A stretch of DNA of 64,000 nucleotides, taken from Panagrolaimus kolymaensis (Eukaryota; Nematoda; Chromadorea; Rhabditida; Panagrolaimidae). Positions 11,401 through 24,600 of the stretch are shown here, piece after piece. The notes beneath the pieces were generated by a model that saw nothing but the letters and a program-made list of their open reading frames with translations, was not told the DNA's origin and searched no databases. Position numbers and translations under genes: made by a program. The stretch is from the NCBI GenBank assembly GCA_028622995.1, contig JAJQJQ010000006.1, forward strand, positions 2,542,001-2,606,000, read 5' to 3'. Position 1 is the first letter of the stretch, and every line of letters starts with the position of its first letter.

Positions 11401-14400
11401 CATATATTAAACATGATGATTGATAGTTCACTGTTTTTTGTTATTCGGACGGTGCATGATAGCTTTAACGTAGGCTAAGAACTCTTTCACTCGTCTGGGT
11501 TTTGTTTGACTCTAATTGAACTCACTTATTTTCATAACTTTGGTGGATCAACCAATGTTAAAATAATGATTATTTAATAAAAGAGAATAGCAAATCATAT
11601 ATTCTGTTAAAAATTTGCATAATTACCCAAATTTCTGGGTTTTAGATATTTCCACATTTCTTTAGTTAATCTTTTAAAATCTATCGCAAAAACCCGATTT
11701 TGTGCAATAAATTTGGAAACCACTGAATTTTTCTAAGATTAGCATATTCCAATTTTCCTAACTAAATCCAAGCTATGAGATAAATCATCAAGTTTTGTCA
11801 CAGTATATCGTTTTTATATTATTATAATTTCTAATGTTATTCATAACTACTGTTCAAGCCTTGAATAACTCGCTTAAAATGAGCGCGAAAAATAAGCGGG
11901 AATCAATTTGCAGCGCCGAAAGGGATGTGTGAAAATATGGCCTCCAATGCACTCGGATACATCTTGTCGTGCCACGTTCAAAAGCTTACAAAGTGCTACA
12001 AATTTTTGTAGCTTTTTGTAGAATTTTGAGAAAATTTCGTAAGCTTTTGAAAAAACTTTGTAAAACTTTGTAAGACTTTGAGACAGTGAAGAAAAACTTT
12101 CGGGCTAGGAACACCCGCTGTAAGGGTTTTCACATCGTCTGGGACACTCCCTTTAATATCGTCATACTTTTGCTTTTTTCCATATTTTTAGACTTTATTT
12201 TTATGGAAAAAATGATATGAAAAATAAAATAAAAATTAAAGCTTTTTTTATTAATAAAACTGAATTCGTTTATTTTATAAGAATACTTTAAAACTGTTAA
12301 TTCTTGAGTTTATCATTCTTTCTATTATTGCTACAAAAAATTTTTTTGCCTTCAATATTTTTTTAAAATTTAAGTTTTTCTTTAATAAATTTTTTATGAT
12401 TATCAAAAACCAAAATTCTTTTTATGTTTGTTAAAAAACTGGAAAATAGTTTTTAAATGTGAGGGTTTAATAATAACTGAATTTTAGGCTTTTGATTAGG
12501 AGTATTATGGGAAAGCAATAAACTGAGTTGATAGACTTTTTTAAATATATTTTCTTTAAACTGTACCACCATGTAATTATTCCATAAATTTTTTAAATTT
12601 ATAAAGCAAACTAAAGGGAAATGGTAAAAAGGCGTTAAAATTGAAAATAAAAACTGTCATCGGGAAAAAAATAAATCATTTTTTTCAAAACAAAAAATCT
12701 CATAAAATATAAGACAAGCAATAATCATAAATTTAAGCTTTTTTTAAAAACTAATATAAGTTTTTTCTCTTTAAAATTTATTGTCATGTTTTTTTCTTTG
12801 GGAGCTTTTTAGGCTTTTTAACATTCACATATAAATGTACTTAAATATTAATCGAACATACATACATTTATGGGTCAGAAAATAAATAAAATAAAAAATT
12901 GAGAGTTTGAAAAAATAAATGTATGTATATTTTCTCGCTCACAAACTTGGACTATTTCTTTTTTTTTAATTCTCACGCCTCTATGAATTGCATGTAAAAT
13001 GTAAAAAACAATGACAAAGAACGAACGGCAGAGGCCTTTTTTCACTATTTTATTTTTCGCGCTTTTCATTTTTCATTTTTTTATTTTAAATTACTTTTTA
13101 TGGTTTTACTTTTCCAAACCTTTTTTTAACTTTATTGGTTTTAGGTGGTTTTGATAAATTTAACTGAAATACTTGAAAGAGTGGTAAAAATTTCCAAAAA
13201 AAAACTAATGAAATTTATAATTTTTAGAGTTGAAAGAAAAAACTGCGCCGAGAAAATATATATTTTTAATATTTTAATTTTCTTTTTTGGGTACAAGGAC
13301 ATTAGGGTAAAAGTTAAACTGCTAAGCATCGTTTTAAAATATATTTTTTATTTAAACTGAAAAGTTTTTCGATTTTAATAGATTTTTAATTAACACACGG
13401 AAGAGGATTTTTCTTTATCATTTTTTATTTCCCAAATTTTTATATAATTATTTTAAAACTGAATACAACCCAGTTCTTTTTTTCAGAACGATAACAATAG
13501 CAGTGGTGGTGAATGGCATACATCATCGTGTAAATTTCCTGCACCACGACATACCAATTCTGAAATAATTCACGAAGTGGAAGTTCCAATAATTTGTGTT
13601 ACAAGTGGCGATCGACGCACAAGTATTTGCAGCAATTTGAGATTTACTCGAGCTTTAAGGTATATTTTTTTGGTTTTAACTGAACCACGTTTTGCAAAGG
13701 TGCTTGTTCATTTATTTTTATTTTTTAGCACCGATTCAATTGATAGCCTTGAACGCCAGTGCATAAAAGAAGTTCGACGTCAACGAATTATGGATGAAAT
13801 TGAACTTAAAGTTTGTATAAAAAAAATTAATGTAAAAACTGTTGAATATGTTTTTTTCTAGGATACACATATGCTTCCACCTTCATCACTTTTATCACCA
13901 TCAAATAATGGATATCCTTCATTGAGAGATGTAGGAAGATCCAAAACTGATCCGGGTGCAGCAGAAAGTGAAGGCACAACTCCCATTGTTCAAGCTAAAG
14001 TAATAACTGGTTTCTCATTTGATAGCACAAAATTATCTGCTCAATTGAGTGATATTGTGGTGAGTTTTTTTAAAAACTGGAGCTTCTGATATGTCTAGGC
14101 AAAAAACTGCTTTCCCGAGTTTATATTGGCGAATTTTAACTGACATTAAATATTTTGACTTTCAAAACAAATTTTTTGAAAAAATTTTGAACTTTTTGAA
14201 TATGAATGAGATTAAACTGTCTAAAGCAAAATAAAAGATGGAAACCAACTTTAAAAATACAAACTTTTTTTTCTTCGTTGAAGTGATTCCTTTATAATAT
14301 TTTAAGAAATTTAAAAACTGGTAACTCTGTAATTTTGTTAAAACGGTATCAATCGAAAGGGTTTTTATAAAAACTGCGATCAGCTGCAGGGAGAAGTCAT

Positions 14401-15349
14401 ATTTAAAATAATAGACTTTATTTTCCTGGTTAGGTAACTTTGCTAGCCACAAAAAAAAATGTAAAGACTTGAAAACTTTGTGGAAATAACTAATTTTTTA
14501 AAGCAAATATGCTATATGGAGGTTTAATTTTTTTCTTTTCATTTTTAAAAAACTGTTAAGAAAAATTTCTTTTTAATCTTTTCAAAAACAATTTATTTTT
14601 TTGTATAAAATTGATTATTGATTACTTTGTAATAAAAACTGGTGATGGGTTACTGTGATTTTCAAAAAAAAAAAATTTAAAAAACTAATTTATAGTTCAA
14701 GCGATCAAATGCCGATTTATCCATTGATGGAATCAAACAACGAACATTGAGAGATGTGATGGGTGTAACCGTTTATCAAGCAAAATTATTGCTACAATGT
14801 TGGCCAAATATTTATGCCACTGGAACATCGGGTTCTTTTGCTTCCCAACTTTATAGTAATCTTGGAAAACGAAATTCTAAAGCTAAAACTTTGTTGACTA
14901 AAGCGGATGGAATTGCATGTTTTAGTCAAAGTGATACGGATTGTACTTCAATGCATATTAAATTAACTTTGGAATTGCTTGATACTATTATTCGATCATT
15001 GGATACAAATCCAACAAATATAATAAATTATTTAACCGAAATTGGTCAAAGTCATCGAAATTTAAAGGATGAAGGAATGAGTACAGCAATGTGGGATGAT
15101 TTAGGTAAAATTTAATGGTCAAAATTTTTATAAAAACTGCTTTGAGTTAAATCTTTTTTAGGAGATGCAATATTGGAAGGTGTTCGAAAGAATGACCTCG
15201 TACGCCGTCATAAAGAACTTCGAAGAGCATGGCTCGCCATTATTGCATTTATTACAGATAATATTAAACAAGGACATAGCAGCTTTCGAGCTTCTCCATC
15301 AACTAATGATATCACCAATAATGATAGAAATAATAAAGATCAAAACTGA
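8480..15349 (+). CDS. Globin with long disordered N-terminal extension
   Basis: Six exons (8480-9022, 13487-13659, 13729-13810, 13862-14059, 14696-15104, 15162-15349) give about 530 aa with all phases consistent. The first ~330 residues are Ser/Gln/Asn-rich and probably disordered. Exons 5-6 encode the globin fold: a helix with WPNIY (W368), a candidate distal His E7 at 419, the proximal His F8 at 452 in IGQSH, then MWDDLG and an amphipathic RRAWLAIIAFI helix. The E7-F8 spacing of 33 fits nematode globins, which often carry extensions and act in O2 or redox sensing; heme binding is inferred from the two histidines. Intron 1 (4.46 kb) holds the motif array and a DNA transposon. The final AAC TGA overlaps an AAACTG string. 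A polyadenylation signal AATAAA lies near 15452. Confidence 0.8.
10629..10688 (+). CDS. Candidate alternative last exon of the globin gene
   Basis: A 60-bp, less A/T-rich island inside globin intron 1 follows an acceptor-like AAAGCAG. In phase 0, matching the exon-1 donor, it reads about 19 codons with a GGGG run and then TAA at 10686. If used, it would end the protein after the Ser/Gln-rich region, giving an isoform of about 200 aa without globin. There is no supporting homology. It could also be chance or a stray regulatory element. Confidence 0.3.
   Translation, partial: DQNRHDVLLAGGGGYNHFN
10974..12152. mobile_element. T2/Kolobok-like non-autonomous transposon, ~1.18 kb
   Basis: Long terminal inverted repeats begin AGGGAGTGTCCCAGACGATG at both ends and continue imperfectly for over 150 bp: GGGTGTTCCTAGCCCGAAAG, then an AAGATGTATCCG block and an ATATTTTCACAC block on both sides. 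The element is flanked by TTAA (10970-10973 and 12153-12156). A TTAA target and AGGG termini match T2/Kolobok-type elements; piggyBac also uses TTAA but usually has CCC ends. No transposase frame was found. The interior lacks the AAACTG array, as expected for an insertion into it. Confidence 0.85.
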
Positions 15350-16303
15350 ATTTGAGGTTTTCCAGAGACAATAATAATGTATTTATTTTTATGTAAATTT
15401 AAATTGTTTTTTAAAAAATACGTTTATATCTATTTTTTATCCGTCCAAAATAATAAATAAATTTTAAATAATTTTAAACTGATATTTGAAAAACTGTCTG
15501 TTTTTTTAGTTCTTGTTTACTTAAAAAAGTATAAAGTTTTGGTTTATAAAAAACTGGGCCCATATGAAATCAATGGCTACAAAACTGACAAAAGAAAAAT
15601 TTCTGTTTCGAAAAAAGGAAGTTATATAAAACTGTAAACTTTTAAATTTTACCTACTCATATATTTTTTATTTTTAACTGAAAAATGTTAGAAATACTTT
15701 TTTATTTTAGACTTGACAATTCAAGCCTTTTAACTGTACAAATTACATACAAATAATACAATTATTGTTTTATAAAAAAAACATACAAAATTCTTTTTTC
15801 TGTGTTTTGAAAAAAGAAAGACAAAAAAAACTTGAACAAATTTTTTGATAACAAAAAAACAAATGAGCAAAAAGACGACGGAAAAAAGTGAAAACAAGGA
15901 AGGAAAAAAACACGCGTTTTGATATTCATTGCAAATTTAAGAAAAAGGAAAAATTGTTATTGAAGAAAACTGAGAATAACAAATGCATATAAAATGAAAA
16001 GCTTTACCGGTAATAAAAACATTAAGAAAATGAAAGAGTGCGTGTCTTTTTAACTGAATTATTGCTAAACCTATGAATAATAAAAAAAATTACATAACAA
16101 AATTTTTTTGAGATACAAAAAATAAATTGCAAACAAAGAAAAAATCTCAAAAAAAAAGTAGCACCCGAATAACAAAAATAAAAGAGGTTTGAGCCTATAA
16201 AATTAAAAAGCTTTTAACGAAAATAAAAATGAAAAGACATTAGTACTTTTTTTACAGTAGGATTTAAGTAAATGAGGATATATTAAGGTATTAACGCAAA
16301 AAA
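15350..16303. other. Convergent 3' intergenic region
   Basis: This lies between the 3' ends of the globin (+) and TMEM41A copy 1 (-) genes. It holds AAACTG units to about 15.74 kb and then A-rich sequence. No gene is seen. Confidence 0.6.
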
Positions 16304-18618
16304 TTACACATCTTCGATTTTTCCATGTTTTATCAATCCCGCGAAATCGGAATTTGATGAATCATTTGAATCCAAAGAAATCAAATTTCCCCGAGTTAAT
16401 TTTGCAAACCATCTTTTAATTCCACCAGATGGAGCTGTTTTCGTGGTTTCGGCAACCACATCTAATAAAGCTGCAGTTTTCACCGAAGGTCGAGGCCGAA
16501 TAAATATTGCATATGCTAATGGTAATAGAGCAAGTGAAAATAATTTAAGCATAGTGGAAGTTGATAGTATATCATCCCATGATTTTAAATCGGAAAGTAT
16601 GCAACCAGCTTGAACACAAATAAAATTGTATGGAGCGAGGCCTAAAATAAAGAAATTAAACTGTGTAACCAGAGCTGCGATTTCGCCAGCATTCGCCGGC
16701 GTCGCCTGCCTTTTCAAAAGGCGATGAATGGCGACGCCAAAAATTTGGCGAAAGTTTTATGGCGTCAAAAGGCGCGCCAAAAAAATGGCGTTACTTCGCC
16801 ATTTTTTTGGCGATGCTTCGCCTAATTTTTAGGCGATCAAAAAGGCGAAAATAAATTTTTTTCTCTAAAAAATAGGATTTTACATTTTCAAGAATGCGTA
16901 TAATATATTTTGGGCATATTTTTTTTATTTAATAAAGCAAAAAATTTATTTATAATATTTTTTCGGATTTTTGGAACACAAACTCGCCCTTTGGCATTCT
17001 TTTTAGTTTTTGAATAGAGTTTGATCCATCTTTTTTTCATATTTTGTCATGTATATATGCAACTAATCATAAAGCATATGAATTTGTTATAATTATTTTT
17101 GGTTTAGCACCGCTAAGAGCATGAAAGTCTCTAAACCACTACTTTTCTAAGGATTGTGAAGTTTTGAATGGAAATATGCTTCAAAAAATCCTTCCTTTAT
17201 GTTGGTCTAGCTTTCAAAATAATTGTAGGGACTAAAAAAATAATTCAATTATCAAAATTTCTATCAACGGTGTCAAAAGCTATGCTCCAGATACACCCGA
17301 TATGCCTAATAATAAAAATAATAATGATAAGTGCTGTAAAATTCTCTATTTTCATTATCAACAACAAAAAATTCTAAACGTATCAATTATAAGCCAAAAT
17401 TTAAGTAAATTTAAAACAAAATTAAATTTGTTTACTCCTTTTTTAGTAAACCTTCATGTTTACAGACATCGATTTGTAAAAAATATAAAAATGAAAAAGG
17501 CGATGAATGGCGACAAAAGGCGATGGATGGCGAAGTAACGCCATCCATCGCCATTTTTTTTCGTGTTGAGATTTTTTTTCGCCTTGGCTCGCCTGCCATT
17601 TTTGAAAAAAAAGAAAGGCGAGGCGATGGCGGCGAAAAAAGGCGAAGCGAAATCGCAGCTCTGTGTGTAACTGAATATTTTGCTATTTTTTTGAATATGA
17701 AAAAAACTGGAAAGTGTTTTCAATAATTTGCATATCTGACTTCATAAAAACTGTGAGGCCAATCCACAGAAAAATTTATAAAACTGAGCGGTAGATGCTT
17801 AATTTTTGTATTTTCACCGTTTATAACAATTTTTTAAAAGTAGTTCAAACTGGCAAGAAAGATCAAAAAAAGTTACTTACCAACAAAGGCACTAATAGAA
17901 AAAATAGGTAATGGAATATTTAAAAATGGTGCCACAATATTCAATAACCAACTTGGACTAATAGGAAACATTCGAGCAAAAAGTAAAAAAGGAAGCAATC
18001 GATGACTATTATTATCAATTCTTTGTTGTAAATATGTTAGCCTTTCGCCGAAATAATATAAAACATATTCGCGGCCAAACATTTCACTAAATAAATAACA
18101 AAGAGTTGAACCCGCGGTGGTTAAAATGCAACATAAAATAAATCCAGTTCCCATACCAAATACAACTCCAGCCAAGATATTCTAAAAACATTAAAGAAGA
18201 ATGAGAAAAAAATATTAACTGTAAAGATCTAATTTTAGCTTTTCGATTTTAGAAATAAGAAACTGCTTGCTTTTGTGAAAAAAGATATATAAAAATAATA
18301 AAAACTGAAGATCACTTTTTTTTTCTTTGGTCAAAATAAATAAAATAAAAGACTCACTAAAAGGAATGATCCAGGAATGGCAAAAGTTTGTTTATAAAGA
18401 TAAGCGAAAACAAACACAGTGGAAATATACGCAAAATGATCATCTTTATAATGCTTGAATTTTTCTGCGAGAGTTGTAAAATTTTCAAATTGCGAAGGTA
18501 ATTCCCAAGAATTGGAACCATTATTAGTTTCCGACCATCCTGGCGCAGATATTAACATCCACCAAAGAAATAATGAAGCCAAACCAAATATTCCAGGTAA
18601 TATAAATAATCGAGTCAT
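16304..18618 (-). CDS. TMEM41A: TMEM41A-like VTT-domain membrane protein, copy 1
   Basis: Three exons on the - strand (18358-18618, 17881-18181, 16304-16641) give about 299 aa. An N-terminal hydrophobic segment (LPGIFGLASLFLWW) precedes a lumenal stretch. The VTT/DedA core then follows, with NILAGVVFG near residue 88, ARMFPISPSWLLN near 156-168 and GLAPYNFICVQAG after the second splice. These match animal TMEM41A, an ER multi-pass protein related to the phospholipid scramblase TMEM41B; the exact substrate is inferred. Copy 2 on the + strand shares exon structure and near-identical exons 1-2, but exon 3 differs clearly. Intron 2 contains a hAT insertion that copy 2 lacks. The ATG at 18618 follows an acceptor-like ATTTTAG about 30 bases upstream that both copies keep. 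Confidence 0.85.
16670..17663. mobile_element. hAT-type non-autonomous element, 994 bp, in TMEM41A intron 2
   Basis: Terminal inverted repeats begin CAGAGCTGCGATTTCGCC on the left; the right end mirrors CAGAGCTGCGATTTCGC, then diverges. They are flanked by the 8-bp TSD TGTGTAAC (16662-16669 and 17664-17671). CAGAG ends and 8-bp TSDs are hallmarks of hAT. Subterminal regions are filled with GGCGA/TCGCC iterations, as in many hAT elements with multiple transposase-binding sites. The centre is A/T-rich without a transposase. Removing the element and one TSD leaves an intron of about 237 bp, close to the 252 bp of copy 2. Confidence 0.92.
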
Positions 18619-21600
18619 TTTTTTTCTTTTGGTTTAATTTTGAATCTAAAATAAAAAACTGTTTTTGAAAAAAACTTTTTTCAGAAGAAACAAATGGAAA
18701 GTTTTTTTAAAGAATGAAAACTGGAAGAACGGACACGAACGTGAAAAGTTAAAATTAAAAAAAGAAAGATAGATAGATTTAAAAAAAAATCTCAGATGAG
18801 TCAAACAAAATCTTTTCTTTCTTTTTACTTTCTATTTTTATAGTTTGAAAACTGAAAAATAAAAAAAAATCTTTTATTTTTTTGAATGGATTTTTTAGAC
18901 GATTGACGGAAGAAAAATGAACGACGACAGCGGAAGAAGTAAGACGTTTGGAGAGGTCGCAATTGAATAGAAAAAAAGAAGAAAATGGAGATTTAGAAAA
19001 TCCTTCTTGAAAAAAATGGTGATCTTTCGATTATTTCATTTTTATAAATAGGTTTTTAAAATTACTTAAAATAGAAAAGCAGAGGAAGAAAAAGAAGGTT
19101 TAACAATGTTAGAAAACTGACTTCTAAGAAATGAAATGTGATAGAAAACTGACCGAAATTTGGGCAAATCACGAAAAAAAAACTGTCGGATATACTTTCA
19201 TCAGAAAAATAGGTAAAACTGAGTATAGGCAACGCACCGGTTGAATTTTTTTTTATTAAAAACTGATATTTAAAAAAACGGAATTTACTTAAAATTAATA
19301 ATTATTTTTTTAAAAAGTAATTATAATATATTCATACAAACAGCAATTTTCCGCATGTTTAAAGAAGATGAAAAACAAGGGAAGAAGACGAAAAAAAGTT
19401 TCTTCTTTTCCTTCTCTCTATCGTTTTATGCAATCCCTACTACCCTTTTTTATTTTTATTAATCCATCCTTGCAACCAGCAACATCAAGAACGAAAAAAA
19501 TGATTTGAATGACCCCGATTTGGTTATTCTTCTTCAAAGAATAAAAAAGTCGAAGAAAAGTATTAAAATGAGTGAATAAGAATTTGTCACTTTTGTTTTC
19601 TATTATAATTTAAATTTTTTAAGGACAAAAGTGAGAAAAAAAGAGGTACAAAAAAAGCTGTGAAAATTCCAGAGTGAATATTTAAAAAAAACTGAGAGGG
19701 TTTGCATTGATATTGGATGATTTTGGGAATAAAAAAATTAAACTATGTAACAAACTTCGACACTAAAAATAAGAAATATTTTTTTGATTACAAAGATAAA
19801 AACTGTATATTTATTTAAAAAAACAATAGGAATTTTTTTTCTTCTAAAAAGCAAAATAATATTGATTGTGTTAAAACAAAATCAAAAAAAATCAATTAAA
19901 TTAATTTTTTTCGATTTTTTTTTTCTTATCTCAAATTCAAATCTACGCGTATTTCATCCAACAAAAAAAAAAGATGCGCACTTTTATTAATTTGCACCCA
20001 TTATTTTAGCCCGCTACTTTTATTTATTTATTTATGTAAAAGTTCAGCAACCAAAAAAAGCAAATCTCCCTTTTTTAAGAAGATGCATTTCCTTTTTTAT
20101 ATGCAAAATAAAAACAAATAACAACAACAAAAAAAGTATTTAAGGATACAAAATAAAAATTTTATTTATATCTTTTTATTTATTTATTTTTTGAATTTCA
20201 AAACTGTTTTGCTTTTTGTGCGACCGCCAGTGAAAGCTAAAATTAAATGCAATTGGAAAAAGGCTCTTTAAAATTTTCAAGCTTTTAGATTGGGTTTAGT
20301 TGGAAAGAAAAAGTTTTGACAAAAGATCAAGGATAAAAAAAATTGTTGGTTTGTTGCATTCAACACAAACTCCATCTTTTTTTTCTTTTTCTTCTTTTGT
20401 TGCTTATTTTGTAATCCTCCTTAAAACTAAAAAGAAAAAAAGCAGTCATTCAGTCAGTCGAGAGAAGAGAGAACCCTATTAGAAAAAATGAATGAAGGTG
20501 AATGAATGGTGGTTGCTCCCAACGACAACACCACCATCGATAGATATAACCATAACATAAACGTTTGCTGCACTCAAAAACAAAAGAAGGAAAGAAAAAA
20601 AACTGAAAGAAGCAGCAATTTTTTGAAGTTTGAAGAAAAAAAAGAAAAAAGAAGAATTTTTTTGTAATCAAAAAACAATAGCATAATTTTTAAATGAAAA
20701 AAACTGTCGTTTTCTGAACATATTGGTTTTGGTTTGTAAAGGTTTTTTTAAACAACAAAACTGCAACAAAATAGGAATAAATTCGTTAAACAATTTAAAA
20801 TTATTTTTAAAAATTCATAAATGAAAGTTGAGGTTTTTTTTTTAAAAATTAGAATATTTTTCTAAGCTTTGTATAGAATTTTAAAAACTGAGTAAATGTA
20901 TTCCGAGGCTGAAAAAAGAAATAATTTTTTGTATTAAACTGGGTCTTCCTATATTTAACAAAACAAAAAACTGAAAATATAACATTAAAAGTTCTAATAA
21001 TCAAAGAAAGAAAAAAGTATAACTGACCATTGTTAGAGAAAATGTGATTGCCACAAAGAATAATTAAAGTTACAAAAAAAAGTAGCGATTAAAAACGCTT
21101 TGGCAAGAAAAAAATTATTTTTAAACAATCCTACTTTTTATAATCAAGTTTATAAAGAAGATAAAAAAGTGATAAAGAAAGAATAAAGGACGGATGACAC
21201 GAAGGAAGGAAGAAAGAATGGGAGATAAAAAGAAAAACGAAATGAAAACCGGATCTTTTTTGGTTTAGCCGCTGCCACAGAGATATGCATGGAGAAAGAG
21301 AAATATAATAACTTTTGTTGTTAATGATGAATGATCAAAGCCTCGAAAAAAAATAAATTCCAAGACACAAAAAATTGTGGAAAAAAAAAATCTTTTTATG
21401 GAAGTTTAAACTGAATTTTCTGGAAATCATTAATTCTACGATAGCAAAGTTAGTGGATGTAAAAACTGAAGACTAGAAGTATGATTTTCAAAACTGCCAC
21501 GCACTGACCAGAGCTTACAAATTTTGTAATTATTTACAAAGAGGCTTAGAAGAAATAAAATAATAACTGGTTTAATACGATCTGTAAAATTAAATCAAAG

Positions 21601-24600
21601 ATTCGATACTAAAATTATATTAAAACTGGATATAGCAAATATAATCGCGATTCAAGCAATATTTTGGATTTGTATTTATTATTTAATAAAACTGTTTTCT
21701 TCTTTGTAAGCGTAAACCACAAATTAAATGTATAAGAATATTAACTGTGGCAATCTCTTCACCTTTAAATAAATTTCGGTTTTACAAGAATCGAAAAATT
21801 AAATCCTTAAGTCAATGCGAGATCAAAAAAAAGAAACAAACTATGGGGAATTTTATTCAAGAAAATTAAAAACTGCAGTTTGATGAAACTCATAAATAAT
21901 ATTCGGGCAAAAAGCATTTATTTTTTTCATACTTCCCTAAGGCTATTTGCAACCCAAAAAAACCAAAATTATCTCCTTTTGTGACGTTGGCTGTTAGAAA
22001 CCACAACAACGTCACACCACTTTTTTTAATCTCGTTTTTTTTATTAAATAAAAAAAAAAGAAATCTGATAGGATTCCAGTTGATGGGTGGCAGTGGTCAA
22101 CAACGAACGAGCAAGCGAATATCCCGCATTAAAAAAAATGACCACAAAATGAAAGAAAGAAAGAAAGAATCAAAGAATTTGTGGGTTTGAAAAAAAAGGA
22201 GAAAGATAAAAATGTTGATTGCCGCAGGCAACTAACTCGTCAACTTCAAGAATGGTTGCTAAAAACTTGAATGGCAAGAAAAATGGAGAAATAAATTTTT
22301 AAAAAAAGTAAAAGATTTATAGCGAATATTAAAACAATTTATAAAAAAATAATAAGAAAAATGGGTTGTGTTTTGAAATAATAAGAGATTTATAAAAAAA
22401 GTTTAACTGTTCAAAATGAGGAATAAGAATTTTCTAAAATGGCAATGTTATTCACAATCAAAGTAGCTCAGCCTCGTAATAATTCAAGAATTTTAATTTT
22501 TAAAACTGCATTCAAGGAAGACGAAAAAAAAGAAAATATTCCTTTATCATAATCAAAGAACGATTAAAAAACTGACAAGTAAAAATCTACAATGGGCTTT
22601 TTTATTTTAATTAAATAATTAATCAAAAAAATATTTTTAACTGTACGAGAAAAAGAAGGAAAAAAGATTGTTTTTAAAACATAAACAAACAAAACTGGGA
22701 ACAAAAAAATTGTAAGATTTTTATATTGTAAAAACTGTTACAAAGGACAAATGAGCGCACAACAGATATGCATAAGAATTTTTCTTCTTCTTAAAAAAAT
22801 GGCAAGTCGTCCTTGCATTTGAAGGAAATAAGAAATTATATATTTTTTTTAAACTGTGAAGAAAATTTGGTGGTCTATTTTCAAGGGTTGGGATAGATGC
22901 TTTTAGCATTTATATTTAAATTTAAAAAACTGTTGAGCTGTTTGTAACTTTGAAGAAATTACAACCACATAAAATATAAATTTATTATAGCATAAAACTG
23001 CAAAACGATGAAAAAAATCATGGGAAAAAGCTAAGTTCATCGAAGAAAAAAAAATGTATCATTTCATGACTCAGCGAACTTTTATAACTCATTTTCGATT
23101 AAGAAATTTAAAAAAAATTATAACTCTAAAAGTTATATATAAAAAATAAAAAATGGGGGGTTAATGAAATCATGAAGCATACGCAAGCACGCATTTTTTT
23201 CTTCAGACTACAAAAAAAATGATATGCAACCAAAAGAAAAAAAAGTGAATGGCATCATAAAAAAAAAGTGAGTAAGTGGTCGGTCGAGCTTGTTGTTGTG
23301 ATTATTTTGTTCCAAAAATGAGCAGAGCACACATAAAAAAAAATCGAATCGAATCGAAGCAAAGCGTCAAATACTTTTATCACAGAAAAGCTTTAAGAAA
23401 ATGTGTCGTTGCCGCAAAAATGACTATCACTTTTCTCTACAAAAAAAAAATAGAAAGAGCAAAAACACATAATGTTTCTAATAAAAAAAATTTTGTGTAA
23501 AAAAACTGTTGTAAATAAAAAAAAGGTTGTCTGATCGAATGGATGATGATCGAGCTTATGAAATAAATAAAAAACTGATACCTGGGATAACACGATTTTA
23601 CAAAGTTTTTTTATAGAAAAAGCGTAGGGGAAAAAATTGCTGACAAACATAGGAGATTTTCGTTCATGGATAAAAGCAAAAAAAAACTGTTGACCAATAA
23701 CTTTCCAAAAACATTTACAAATAATATTTTACCTAAAAAATACGGCGAAGGATTTATTTTTTTAACAAAACTGTAATATCATTTTATCGATTTTACTACT
23801 ACCATTGACAAGAGTAAAGAATCAAAAGTAAACGCTTTATATTTAAATAGAAAAAAAAAACTGAGAATAATTAATAAAAACGGTAATATAAAAAAATATA
23901 TTGATTTTTTAAGATTCCAAAGGATCACTAAATTAAAAAAAACTGTAAAGACCCTTTTCTCGATGATTAAAACACTGAAAGCGTAAAACGGAAATGATTC
24001 ATAAAAAGATAAAAACTGGAACAAATGAAAACAAAATTATTAAGAAATTTAAAGGTAGCGAAAAAAAATGCAAAATATTTTTTTAAACTGAATGTTGTCT
24101 ATCGCGGCATTTACCTACAAAACATAAAAATCTAAAACAATTCTTTATGGTTTCCCAAATTTTTTTTGGCTACGGCACCGTAGGCCACATAAAATAAAAA
24201 GATCATTTACAGCCCAAAGTTTGGGTCCATTTTTCAATGCACACACTTATTCACAAAATAAAACCCTCTTTTTTTTTGCTGTTGCAATAATCCAAAAATC
24301 ATTTCAATTCAATTTTCTTTTTCTTTTTTTATGTACATTTTTTTGAATTTAAACTAAAAGCAATTTTTTTCTGTGTAAAAAAAATAAAAGCACAAAAAAA
24401 ATTTAACATTTCTCTTTTCTATGCTGCTTGTTTTAACTTTTTTTCATAGTCGTCGACATTATTTGTTTTTGTCTTTCACTGTTTTTTTTTTACGTCCGTG
24501 GTTTTGGTTATATTTTTATGTTGTTACTAGGGTGGACCGGGTAGATCTACCAGTAGATTCTACCGGTAGATCTACCGGTAGATCTACCGAAATCTACCGA

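Noticed and set aside
18455..18637. 60-codon + strand frame antisense to TMEM41A exon 1, repeated at 39972-40196
   Set aside because: It is the antisense shadow of a conserved coding exon; the repetition simply reflects the gene duplication.
19784..19990. Short open frames in the 18.7-27.9 kb region, such as this 68-codon frame
   Set aside because: Composition is Lys/Phe/Ile/Leu driven by A/T runs, they overlap array motifs, and there is no start context, splice partner or recognisable domain.
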